NCBI RefSeq assembly: GCF_947387555.1
Contig: NZ_CANDNZ010000018.1
Span: 1 to 64,000 of the forward strand
Source: Thalassomonas sp. RHCl1
Lineage (GTDB): Bacteria; Pseudomonadota; Gammaproteobacteria; Enterobacterales; Alteromonadaceae
DNA length: 64,000 bases
Direction of reading: 5' to 3'
Part shown: piece after piece, positions 56,177-64,000 of the stretch
Layout of the letters: every line of letters begins with the position of its first letter
How positions within the stretch are numbered: position 1 is the first letter of the stretch
Notes under the pieces: model-generated
Told to the model about the DNA's origin: nothing
Databases searched by the model: none
The model's input: the letters and a program-made list of their open reading frames with translations, nothing else
Position numbers and translations under genes: made by a program

Positions 56177-56941
56177 TTATTGCTCAACCGCACGGGAGTA
56201 GAACTGCTTCATTAATTGCCGGTATTCTTCGGTGGCGACAATCTTAGTCAGCGCCTGCTGAAATTGTCTTACCAACGCCGGATCAACTTGTTTACTAAAG
56301 GCAAAGCAGGTAAAGGCTGTCGGGAATACAAACACAGTTTCATAATCATCTAAGTCCCCTCCCCATTGAATAATCATATTGTTGGCCGCCTGCTGGTCGT
56401 AGGCGATCATTTGAATACGACCTTTGGCCATCAATTCCAGGTTGGGTTTCATGGTGACATTGCTGACGATATTAATGGTAGAAGAGAGTTGTTCCATCAG
56501 CAGCTGTTCGGCAATATCAAAGCGCACTGTGCCTATGGCATACTGGGCTAGTTCGTCAAAGCTGCTAACTTTAATACGGCTGGACTTCAGGGCGATCAGC
56601 GCATTGGTGTCTGTGGTTTCTATCGGGCAGGCCCATTGGAATTTATCTTTGCGCTGCTTGGTTTTGGCAATGGCAAACAACACCACATTATCCTGCTGCT
56701 CCAGGTTGCGGTAGGCCCGTGCCCAGGGTAACACCCGGATTTTTTGTGGTTTTACGTTAAGTTCCTGCCAGATTTTCTCCAGCAGCACCACAGACAAACC
56801 AGTGAGCTTGCCATGTTCGGTATAGTTCAGCGGCGGATATTCTTCGGTCAGATAATCCAGCCGTTCAAAGTGCGAAGCGGAGCAAGGTGTTGCCAGCACC
56901 GCTGAAATTAGAAATAAAAATCCGCTAACTATTTGCCTCAT
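56177..56941 (-). CDS. periplasmic solute-binding protein (SBP_bac_3 type)
   Basis: 254 residues from the ATG at 56941; the frame is open to 56956. The signal peptide is IVSGFLFLISAVLATPCSA. The mature protein starts LDYLTEEYPPLNYTEHGKLT, the usual opening of type 3 binding proteins, with RVLPWARAYRNLEQQ and a final FYSRAVEQ. No permease or ATPase gene is adjacent, so it may serve a distant transporter or act as a free ligand sensor. It is divergent from the DUF350 gene. Confidence 0.88.
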   Translation of the reverse strand: MRQIVSGFLFLISAVLATPCSASHFERLDYLTEEYPPLNYTEHGKLTGLSVVLLEKIWQELNVKPQKIRVLPWARAYRNLEQQDNVVLFAIAKTKQRKDKFQWACPIETTDTNALIALKSSRIKVSSFDELAQYAIGTVRFDIAEQLLMEQLSSTINIVSNVTMKPNLELMAKGRIQMIAYDQQAANNMIIQWGGDLDDYETVFVFPTAFTCFAFSKQVDPALVRQFQQALTKIVATEEYRQLMKQFYSRAVEQ

Positions 56942-57124
56942 TTGGATAATTTCCATTTTAAATCCAGTGGCCAGTATAATAAATCCAAGGGTAAAAGTCT
57001 GCTCTTGCTTTTGGGGCCGATATCCGGCGCTTTACCGGGTGTTGATGATAGCGCCAGCTTGCTCTGGAGCTTCATTTATCCTTGTGCTAGACTCCTGCCC
57101 CCTTTAAAAATCAGAACAATAAAC

Positions 57125-57964
57125 ATGGGTATTTCAATCTTAACCTACTTGTCTAATTTAGCCTTTATCGGTGTATTTTTGATTGTAATATTTGCTTCCA
57201 GGTGGCTTTACAGCTTGTCCACCCCCTACAACACCTTCAGCGAAATCATAGATAAAAAAAATCTGGCCCTGGGCGTTTCCATTATGGGCTTTATCACCGC
57301 GAATACTATCATTTACAGTTCGGTGATCACCGGTCTTGGCCAGGAAGTGCAGGCAGATTTGATTACGGTTTGCCAATATACGGCTTTGGGCATGCTGCTG
57401 TTGCTGGTATCGCGCCAGGTTAATGACAAGATTTTATTGCATTCGTGTTGCAACCACAGGCAAATCATCACCAAACAAAGCCTGTCCGTCGGCATGGCCC
57501 AGGCAAGCTGTTATATCACCTCCGGCCTGATTATCGGCGGCGTGCTGATGAGGGATGGCGATATATTCTCCGCCCTGGTCTTTTACGCCCTGGGCCAGGT
57601 CTCCCTGGTGCTGTTTACGAAAATTTATGACTTGTTTACCAACTTTTGCCTGATACAGGAGCTGGAAAGCGGCAATATCGCTGCCGGCACCAGCTTCTCT
57701 GCCACGGTGATCGCACTGGGTATCATTCTGTTGCATGCCCTGGGCGGGGAATTTGTTTCCTGGCAGTCGAGTATTGCCTCATTTGCCCTTGATGCGCTGA
57801 TCGCCTTTATCATTTTGCCTGTGGTCAGGGTGCTGGTAGATAAGCTGCTTATTCCCTCGGTCAATATCGACTACGCCATTAAAAAAGAGCACAACGTCGC
57901 CGTTGCCTTGCTTGAAGGCGCTGTGGCGATCAGTGTAGCCCTGGTGATCTTTTTTGCCTTGTAG
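57125..57964 (+). CDS. DUF350 family membrane protein
   Basis: 279 residues from the ATG at 57125. The frame opens at 56933, but the extra N-terminus crosses the divergent promoter region and lacks family sequence. About eight helices in two repeats (LTYLSNLAFIGVFLIVIFA; IAAGTSFSATVIALGIILLH), as in other duplicated DUF350/UPF0719 proteins. Hydrophobic core residues with EIIDKKNLALGVSIMGFITA are family-typical. Function is not established; some neighbours elsewhere point to membrane or spermidine/glutathionylspermidine-linked stress roles. Confidence 0.85.
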   Translation: MGISILTYLSNLAFIGVFLIVIFASRWLYSLSTPYNTFSEIIDKKNLALGVSIMGFITANTIIYSSVITGLGQEVQADLITVCQYTALGMLLLLVSRQVNDKILLHSCCNHRQIITKQSLSVGMAQASCYITSGLIIGGVLMRDGDIFSALVFYALGQVSLVLFTKIYDLFTNFCLIQELESGNIAAGTSFSATVIALGIILLHALGGEFVSWQSSIASFALDALIAFIILPVVRVLVDKLLIPSVNIDYAIKKEHNVAVALLEGAVAISVALVIFFAL

Positions 57965-58000
57965 CTCAAGGCAGAATAACCCTGCTTAACACCTCGCTAA

Positions 58001-58034
58001 TACGTCAAAAGTGACGTACGTTACTTTTGACGTA
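58001..58034. repeat. 34-bp near-perfect palindrome
   Basis: The two halves (58001-58017 and 58018-58034) are inverted copies with one mismatched pair (58013 with 58022). Each half contains ACGTCAAAAGT or its complement. A further partial copy (GTCACTTTCG) follows. There is no T-run, so it is a DNA site or an RNA hairpin without termination signal. It lies between the DUF350 gene and the sigma factor gene. Confidence 0.75.
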
Positions 58035-58175
58035 TGTCACTTTCGAATGGCTGGCTTTATAGCAAATAAAACCGATAACTTTTCTCCTCCCGGCAGCTAT
58101 TCTTCCTCGGTCCGGTAAAGCTTCGTCTATAATGTAGCTACTATTTCACAGGTATATGCTCGCAATAAGGTTTAT

Positions 58176-58895
58176 ATGGCGAGAAAAGAAAACGAAACCG
58201 TTGAATTTTCTGCTGAAACTATCCTGAAAAGAATCAAAGAAGGCGACCGCTCAGCAGAAAGGGCCCTGGTCAGGCACTATTGGCGCGGCTTACACTTTAT
58301 TTTACTAAGCAAGTGCCAGGATCCCGAACTCACCAATGATTTACTCCAAGACAGCTTCGTTGTCATTATCAATAAAGCCCGGGAAAACCTCATCGAAAAT
58401 CCGGCAGCCCTTGCCCGCTATATCCGCCAGGTAGGCGTTCATTTACTGATTGCCCATTTCCGCAAAGAAAAACGCCGCGCCACCACGGCCAGTGAAGACA
58501 TTCAAATTTACAGCGACGATCAAATTCCCGGTTTATTCAGAGAACTCAGCTCTCAACAAATATTTAACAAGGTACAGCAGCTTGTCGATGAAATGACAGT
58601 ACCAAGAGATAAGCAGCTATTAAGGGATTATTTTGTCTACGGCAAAAGCAAACAGGAAATCTGTGCAGCCATGGATTTATCTGCCGAGCATTTTGACAAG
58701 GTATTGTATCGCGCCAGAAACCGGTTGAAACAGCTGGTACAAATAAAGCTGGGTTCAGACAACTCTCTGCCCGATCTGCTGGAAGTGCTAATTTTTATCG
58801 GCATCACTTTGGCCCAGGTGAATACAGCTCCCTTACCTGCGGACAACACCAAGATAGCAATTTATTTAATGTTAGTGAGAGAAGTTCAAACCTAG
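58176..58895 (+). CDS. ECF-like sigma-70 family sigma factor
   Basis: 239 residues. Region 2 has ERALVRHYWRGLHFILLSKC and PELTNDLLQDSFVVIINKA; region 4 has DYFVYGKSKQEICAAMDLSA and EHFDKVLYRARNRLKQLV. A C-terminal extension of about 45 residues after region 4 is hydrophobic in part (LPDLLEVLIFIGITLAQVNT). It starts a five-gene plus-strand unit. The following gene encodes a likely anti-sigma factor, so the unit may be switched on by an envelope or redox signal. A TATAAT at 58128-58133 may be its own -10 box, without a good -35. Confidence 0.9.
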   Translation: MARKENETVEFSAETILKRIKEGDRSAERALVRHYWRGLHFILLSKCQDPELTNDLLQDSFVVIINKARENLIENPAALARYIRQVGVHLLIAHFRKEKRRATTASEDIQIYSDDQIPGLFRELSSQQIFNKVQQLVDEMTVPRDKQLLRDYFVYGKSKQEICAAMDLSAEHFDKVLYRARNRLKQLVQIKLGSDNSLPDLLEVLIFIGITLAQVNTAPLPADNTKIAIYLMLVREVQT

Positions 58896-58981
58896 CGACA
58901 CTTAGTAAATCAGCACAATAAACCGGTTTAAGCTTAATCACTGAGGTGCTCGGGTCTACCGTTAATAAGAAGTGAAGCATT

Positions 58982-59650
58982 ATGGACTCAAAATATATTA
59001 AAGACAAAAATGTCATTGCCAGGTACTTACGCGGTGGACTCACCCCGGAAGAAAGCATCGAATTTGAAGAATACCTGATAGATAAACCCGAGTTAATTGA
59101 ACAACTTGAGATAGATAACCAGCTTATGAAAGCTTTACCCGAAGTAGATTACAGTAAGAATGAAAGCAAAACTTCCCTGCTTGATTTCTTAATGACGCCG
59201 CTGCGGGCCAGTTTTGCCACCGGAGTTAGCTGTTTATTGGGAGTTTATTTGTTTACCTTATACCAAGGCGGCATACCGGCCTCCCCCGAGGGCCTGGTGG
59301 CCAAACAGTCCCAGGTAGTTTTTCTTGACACTTTTCGCGGCAGCGCCAATGAACAACACGTTTCCCGCACCATACCTTTGTCAGCGGGCACAAACAGCAT
59401 CAGTATCGGCATCCCAGCAGAGCCGGACTATCCGACGGTAAAATACAAAATACAAGTCAGCCACAAGCAGATCCCTCAGGGGCAGTTCAGTACCGAATGC
59501 CGCCTGGCGGATCAATCCGGATATTTCTTTATCACCCTCGAAGGTCAGCCGCTGCAACCGGGCTTGTATCTGATAGAAGCAATCCCCTGTCATGACAAGC
59601 TGGCGCCGAAACGCTTAAACATCACCTTAACCCACCAAGAGTCCAAATAA
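58982..59650 (+). CDS. membrane-anchored anti-sigma-like protein
   Basis: 222 residues. The N-terminal part (VIARYLRGGLTPEESIEFEE, YLIDKPELIEQLEIDNQLM) has the fold signature of anti-sigma N-termini but none of the zinc-binding His/Cys. One membrane helix lies near 76-95 (FATGVSCLLGVYLFTLY). The C-terminal about 120 residues would be outside the cytoplasm and contain two Cys. It lies 86 bp behind the sigma gene and 17 bp before the peroxidase gene. Regulated release of the sigma factor is inferred from order and topology. Confidence 0.75.
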   Translation: MDSKYIKDKNVIARYLRGGLTPEESIEFEEYLIDKPELIEQLEIDNQLMKALPEVDYSKNESKTSLLDFLMTPLRASFATGVSCLLGVYLFTLYQGGIPASPEGLVAKQSQVVFLDTFRGSANEQHVSRTIPLSAGTNSISIGIPAEPDYPTVKYKIQVSHKQIPQGQFSTECRLADQSGYFFITLEGQPLQPGLYLIEAIPCHDKLAPKRLNITLTHQESK

Positions 59651-59667
59651 GCACAGGAGGACAACAC

Positions 59668-61149
59668 ATGAATCAAATGTCACAGATTAAAGGCAGCTTC
59701 TTCTCATTGTTTAACCTGCCGCCGACCCGGTTTAAGGAAGAGGCGTTAACCAAACTGGGTGAGGTGATCACACAAGTCAGGATAGACGGTCCCAGCCCGG
59801 TTGATGCCGGTTATGTTTATTTGGGCCAGTTTATCACCCACGATGCCACCCGAATGAAGCGGGGCGACAGCGATCATTTTGAACCGGGTGAAGTCCCTAT
59901 CAATGAATTGCAGCAATTGAGAACACCGTCGCTGGAATTGGATAGTGTTTACGGCGAAGGCTTTGACGATCCTGACGTTGCCGTCGATAAGCAAACCGGC
60001 AAAATGCGCCTTGGGCCCACCTATGATGCCGACGGCAGACTAAGGGCAGAAAACGACCTGCCCAGAGGAGAGGGTTTGCTCGCCCAAACCAAGGATAACC
60101 GTAATGATGAAAACCTGATCATTGCCCAGCTGCATGTACAATTTTTAAAGCTGCACAATTTCTTCGTTGATAAAATAGTGGCCAAAAGAAAGCAAAGACC
60201 GGATGCCAAAGCACTATACGAACAAGCCCGGAAACTTTGCATCCTGCATTACCAGCAGGTGGTGTTATATGATTTTTTATATGAAATGATCGACGAAAAG
60301 GTCTGGAAATACATTGTCAGAGATAAAAAAAGGAACCTGTGGAACACCACTTACGCCGAAGAAGCCCGTATGCCGCTGGAATTCTCAGCCGCAGCTTTCC
60401 GGTTCGGCCATTCCATGGTCAGGGGCGACTATACCGTTAACGAGACTATCGGCAATGTCGACCTGAAAACCTTATTTATTATGACCGGCAAAGGCGGCAT
60501 GAACGGTCATGCGGGCCTGCCGGCTGATTATGTTATCGACTGGAAGCTCTACTTTAGCCAGCTTCCCAGGGAAGACCCTAAACCTGTGGGTTTTAACCTT
60601 GCCGAAAAGATTAACCTCTCCCTTTCTTTTATTCCGCCTTTTCGAAAGGGAAGGATGAAAATTCCCCTGCTGAACTTATTGCGCGGCAATGAGTTGTCTT
60701 TGCCCGATACCCAGACGCTAATGGCTTTTATAAAAAAAGAGCATCCCAAGCTGACTAAAGCCCTCAAATTGAAATTACTCACTAAAAGTGAATTAAACCC
60801 CAAAGTAGAGATAGTCATTGACGGAAAAACCAAAAAGAAAAGAATTTTGGATCATGTCGGCAAGAAATATGGTTTTGATAAAAAAACTCCCCTCTGGTAT
60901 TACATTCTGGCGGAGGCGCAAAGCCAAACCAAAAAGCGCAGAAGCGGGCATAAGCTGGGCACACTGGGCAGCTTGATTGTTGCCGAAGTCATCTATTCGC
61001 TGATCTTACTAAGCCAGCCGTCAATTTTTGATAAACCTGCCAGGAAGACAGACTATATCCCCACAAAAACAGGCAACAATGCAGGAGAAACACACTTTAA
61101 ATTTATTGATTTACTGTCAGCCATCGACCCTGAACTGGCAAAACCCTGA
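59668..61149 (+). CDS. animal-type haem peroxidase family protein
   Basis: 493 residues without a signal peptide. The distal site is YLGQFITHDATRMK (His near 58, Asp next to it). The core has NLIIAQLHVQFLKLHNFFVD, and the proximal His is in FRFGHSMVRGDYTVN near residue 250. The order matches the peroxidase/cyclooxygenase superfamily (peroxidasin and prostaglandin synthase relatives). The C-terminal part is basic and rich in Lys (KKKRILDHVGKKYGFDKKTP). It would oxidise halides or organic substrates with peroxide. It is in an operon with regulators and a CHAT protein, so stress or defence use is possible. Confidence 0.88.
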   Translation: MNQMSQIKGSFFSLFNLPPTRFKEEALTKLGEVITQVRIDGPSPVDAGYVYLGQFITHDATRMKRGDSDHFEPGEVPINELQQLRTPSLELDSVYGEGFDDPDVAVDKQTGKMRLGPTYDADGRLRAENDLPRGEGLLAQTKDNRNDENLIIAQLHVQFLKLHNFFVDKIVAKRKQRPDAKALYEQARKLCILHYQQVVLYDFLYEMIDEKVWKYIVRDKKRNLWNTTYAEEARMPLEFSAAAFRFGHSMVRGDYTVNETIGNVDLKTLFIMTGKGGMNGHAGLPADYVIDWKLYFSQLPREDPKPVGFNLAEKINLSLSFIPPFRKGRMKIPLLNLLRGNELSLPDTQTLMAFIKKEHPKLTKALKLKLLTKSELNPKVEIVIDGKTKKKRILDHVGKKYGFDKKTPLWYYILAEAQSQTKKRRSGHKLGTLGSLIVAEVIYSLILLSQPSIFDKPARKTDYIPTKTGNNAGETHFKFIDLLSAIDPELAKP

Positions 61150-61204
61150 CACCGACAGCAGTTACCGATACCGAACTTTACTTATGTAATAGAGGAATAA
61201 ACTG

Positions 61205-61666
61205 ATGAATCAAGCAAAACAAGTCACCAGCAAACGGGAAATCAAAGGCTCTCCCCTACCGGATTTCCCTCCGCCTGTTGCCACCCAGAAAAAGGTGATC
61301 AAGCGCTTTACCGATACGGTATGGATCACCAATGGCGAAAACACCAAAACAGAAGATCGCAGCAAAGACAGGTACTATCCCAGCAAAGGCGGAAGGTTGA
61401 AATTTTCTCTGGTCGAAAAAAATGGTGATATCTATGCCACAGTCAAGGTGTTAGAGGGTGAACCTTTCGAATCCCGGACCGCCATGGAAAGCGCCTTCTT
61501 CAGAGTGCTGGGGAATGAGCTGATCTCAAGTCCCATGATCATTCAAATCGGCGTACCCGGCCTGGCGCTGAGCGAAAGGTTAACCCTGAGCGAAGACGGC
61601 AAAAAAATGACCCATCATTTAACCTTCTCCGACGGTGTTCACGGTTCCTGGGTTTGCGAAAAATAG
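61205..61666 (+). CDS. hypothetical protein between peroxidase and CHAT genes
   Basis: 153 residues, hydrophilic, without signal peptide or membrane helix. The first 40 residues are basic and Pro-rich (KREIKGSPLPDFPPPVA). The rest looks like a beta-rich domain (RLKFSLVEKNGDIYATVKV, MIIQIGVPGLALSERLTL). AGAGGAA precedes the ATG. It is conserved only by position so far as can be judged. It could be a substrate or partner of the CHAT protein, or an inhibitor of the peroxidase; none of this is shown. Confidence 0.65.
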   Translation: MNQAKQVTSKREIKGSPLPDFPPPVATQKKVIKRFTDTVWITNGENTKTEDRSKDRYYPSKGGRLKFSLVEKNGDIYATVKVLEGEPFESRTAMESAFFRVLGNELISSPMIIQIGVPGLALSERLTLSEDGKKMTHHLTFSDGVHGSWVCEK

Positions 61667-61697
61667 CAATAAAGGAAAAAGTTGCTGACGATTGATT

Positions 61698-64000
61698 ATG
61701 ACTGGCTGTTATCCCGGCATGCTTTATTGGTTATTAGGGGTAGTTATAACCTATCCTGGAGCAGGTTTTGCCTGCTCCAGCAATAGCCAGGGGCAAGAGC
61801 CACTCGGTGAATATCAAAGCCAGGTGCCGGCAAATGCTCCTTTACTGCTGCTCATAAAACAAGATGATCTTGATATTCACATTATCCGCAAGCTCGATAA
61901 CCGGGAAATCCGCAGCAACACGCCTTCCGGACGCAATGGTTATGAATTTATTTATATTAAGCCAGGTGAAAAAAAGGCCGGCATCAAGCTTTGTTTCTTT
62001 AGCCGATACCAGGATGCTGCAACAGGCAACTATCACATCAGCCAGGTCAAAAACGCAAGCAGCGACCTTATCCATGCCATAGAGCTGATGGATAAAGCAG
62101 CCCGCGCCTGGTCGGAAGACACTGAACTCTCCAGATTACTGGCATCCGCCTACTTTGATCAGGTGGCCAAGCTCGACATCACAGCGTTTGATTTATCCAA
62201 CCATGCGCGCCTTTATAGCCTCAATGCCAAAATCGTCAATTACCAATACGACAGTGCCCTGGCCTTAGCACAGGCACTATTGACCAAAGTGCCGACAAAA
62301 AGCTTCCTGGGCTACTCCGCCCTCTGGGGCAAAGGCAAGGTCCTGATCAGACAGAATAAACAAACAGCAGCCATAACCCCCCTCAGCGATGCCGTCACCA
62401 TAGCAGAATCGCTGCTGGTTCCGGGACAATCCGCCTCAGCAAAAGATATCGCCGACCTGAAAAACTGGCTCGCCGAAGCTTACTTGATGGACGGACAAAT
62501 CAAGAACGGCGAAACCCTGCTTAACGAAGCCCGAATATTGGCAGGCAATGATGCACAACTGTTAGGCGCCATTTATAACAATTTAGGTTACGTTTACCTG
62601 CTGGCAAGCAAACTCACCACCGGACGAGTAAGGGCACAATACATTAACACCTCCATTAATGAACATGAACTGGCCCGTAATTATGCAAAAAATGCCGGTG
62701 ACTGGTTGGAGTTAATTTATATTGAAAACAATATGGGCACCCTATACCAACGCATCGGCAGTTTACGAAAAGCCCGGGAGCATTACTGGCAAGCTTTGGA
62801 TTTAATCGCCCGCAAAGGCACTCCCTTCAGGCTGCAGGTCATATACACCAATCTGGGCAAAATTTATCAACACTTAGGCGACTACCAGAAGTCTGAAAGT
62901 TTTTTAAAGAAGGCGTTAGAGATTGCGGGACAAGGCCAGTCATCACGGTTTCGTTTATCACAATTGCAATGCAGTTTAGGCAATAGCCAGCGGCTAATGG
63001 GCAGGCCACAAACGGCTTTAATCCATCATAATCTCTGTATCCGTAGTGCCATTGAGGAAAACAACCGGGAACTGTTGCTAACAGCACAATATGAACTTGC
63101 TGAAGACTATATCCATTTAGGCAGAATCCAGGATGCCAGGGAAACCACAGAGTCGATCATAGCTGAGTTAGTACCGGATATTGGCCAGGACAGCGGCTTA
63201 TACTCTCTGGTACTCAACCAATATGCCAAACTTAATTATCGGGAAGGTAAACTCGATAAGGCACTGGCGAATGTTCAAACGGCATTAAAATATTCTCTGT
63301 CTTCACGAAATCCAAGCCTGCATATAAAAATACTCAATGAAGCCATGCAGATATACAAAGCCCTTGGTAATTCTCCAAAAGCGTTAACATACGGACAAAA
63401 AGCCCTGAAAGAGGTAGAGCAGCTTCACCAGCACCTGGAGGCAGAGCGTCTGGGCCCTGCCTGGAGTAAAATCACCCATGACATATTTCTGAATGTCGCC
63501 GAAATCTTTCTGAATCAATACCTGAAAAGCGGCGATACCATACAGTTATATCAAGCGCTTGATGTGTTAGAGAGATCCCGTGCAATAACCTTAAGGCGAG
63601 AGTTTGCTATTTCTGATGAGCAAGAACACAAAAATAAGGCGACAGATCATTTAATCACACTAAGTGAACTTGCCGACAGCCATGCCACTAACAGCACAAA
63701 TAAAACCTATACCCCTTTGCCCCTTAGCTTTTATCATGAACATGAATTATTAAACTTTGCGCGGTTAAACGGTAAAAAGAATGCTCCTATTCCGCCGGTA
63801 CTTGAACATAAACAGATACAGGAAAAGCTGGGAAAGCAACAAACGGTACTTTATTATCTCACCTTAAAAAATGCCGTATATGCGCTTGTCATTACCAAAT
63901 CTAATATTGCCTTACACCACCTCGGCGCCCCTGAGGATTTAAATAAATTAATTCAGCAAGCAAGAAGCCAGGTATCAGATCTCAACTCATCCCCCTATCA
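61698..64000 (+). CDS. exported TPR-CHAT protein, cut by the window end
   Basis: At least 767 residues; the frame is open to the window end. The start is tentative: ATG at 61698 has AAAGGA about 20 nt upstream, and a TTG lies two codons earlier. A hydrophobic start (MLYWLLGVVITYPGAGFACS) looks like a signal or lipoprotein peptide with Cys near 29. Helical TPR-type repeats cover about 130-590 (LGKIYQHLGDYQKSESFLKK, GSLRKAREHYWQALDLI). The last 60 residues begin a CHAT domain (QTVLYYLTLKNAVYALVITK). The His and Cys residues lie past the window. CHAT proteins are caspase-like peptidases. Confidence 0.8.
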   Translation, partial: MTGCYPGMLYWLLGVVITYPGAGFACSSNSQGQEPLGEYQSQVPANAPLLLLIKQDDLDIHIIRKLDNREIRSNTPSGRNGYEFIYIKPGEKKAGIKLCFFSRYQDAATGNYHISQVKNASSDLIHAIELMDKAARAWSEDTELSRLLASAYFDQVAKLDITAFDLSNHARLYSLNAKIVNYQYDSALALAQALLTKVPTKSFLGYSALWGKGKVLIRQNKQTAAITPLSDAVTIAESLLVPGQSASAKDIADLKNWLAEAYLMDGQIKNGETLLNEARILAGNDAQLLGAIYNNLGYVYLLASKLTTGRVRAQYINTSINEHELARNYAKNAGDWLELIYIENNMGTLYQRIGSLRKAREHYWQALDLIARKGTPFRLQVIYTNLGKIYQHLGDYQKSESFLKKALEIAGQGQSSRFRLSQLQCSLGNSQRLMGRPQTALIHHNLCIRSAIEENNRELLLTAQYELAEDYIHLGRIQDARETTESIIAELVPDIGQDSGLYSLVLNQYAKLNYREGKLDKALANVQTALKYSLSSRNPSLHIKILNEAMQIYKALGNSPKALTYGQKALKEVEQLHQHLEAERLGPAWSKITHDIFLNVAEIFLNQYLKSGDTIQLYQALDVLERSRAITLRREFAISDEQEHKNKATDHLITLSELADSHATNSTNKTYTPLPLSFYHEHELLNFARLNGKKNAPIPPVLEHKQIQEKLGKQQTVLYYLTLKNAVYALVITKSNIALHHLGAPEDLNKLIQQARSQVSDLNSSPY

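Noticed and set aside
56933-57124. 64-residue N-terminal extension of the DUF350 protein
   Set aside because: It overlaps the divergent binding-protein start and has no family similarity; the ATG at 57125 begins the first membrane helix as expected.

Overview
The window looks like chromosomal DNA of a marine gammaproteobacterium of the Alteromonadales. Gene content and protein style (PolA, PrlC, RsmJ, GorA, GGDEF/EAL and chemotaxis proteins mixed with many orphan membrane and repeat proteins) suggest the Colwelliaceae, most like Thalassomonas. This assignment rests on recall of protein families, not on a search. I saw no tRNA, rRNA, CRISPR array or intact insertion sequence.

Region 1 (1-31.5 kb) is mostly core genome. 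It has polA with a possible Spot 42-like RNA behind it and DnaA-box-like sites in front; a secreted protein of ten 41-residue RCC1-like repeats; a LysR regulator; a four-gene heavy-metal RND efflux operon (His-rich leader protein, TolC-type protein, His-rich adaptor, pump); an orphan MvdC/MvdD-like ATP-grasp ligase; an ArsR/YeeE/YeeE/rhodanese sulfur locus with a clear operator; a CadC-like regulator divergent from an esterase plus PD40 pair; gorA; a PAS-GGDEF-EAL protein; prlC; a 3-methyladenine glycosylase; rsmJ; a chemotaxis receptor; a peroxiredoxin; and ftnA behind a perfect FNR box.

Region 2 (31.6-36.3 kb) is accessory. Two paralogous genes of unknown function face away from each other across a nearly symmetrical promoter with 26-bp inverted arms. 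Next is a three-gene unit of an XRE regulator, a small protein with three leader-like repeats, and a membrane protein. A YhiN-type flavoprotein with odd base use follows.

Region 3 (36.3-46.4 kb) is an AT-richer defence island: a YgjP-like metallopeptidase, HsdR, HsdS, an unusually long HsdM, a DUF1016 nuclease and an excisionase-like HTH protein, all on the minus strand.

Region 4 (46.5-56 kb) is rich in conflict genes. Two glycine-zipper proteins each sit beside small membrane proteins, which suggests pore-forming toxin and immunity. Between them is hipBA with three operators spaced exactly 50 bp apart. Then come two adjacent DUF6795-like paralogs, each broken by a single different lesion, a caspase/CHAT-like peptidase, and a RES toxin facing an Xre/MbcA-type antitoxin.

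Region 5 (56.2-64 kb) has a periplasmic solute-binding protein and a DUF350 membrane protein. It ends with a five-gene plus-strand unit: ECF-like sigma factor, membrane-anchored anti-sigma-like protein, animal-type haem peroxidase, a small unknown protein, and a TPR-CHAT protein running off the window. This last unit, the leader-like repeat unit and the toxin-rich island are the best candidates for undescribed biology.
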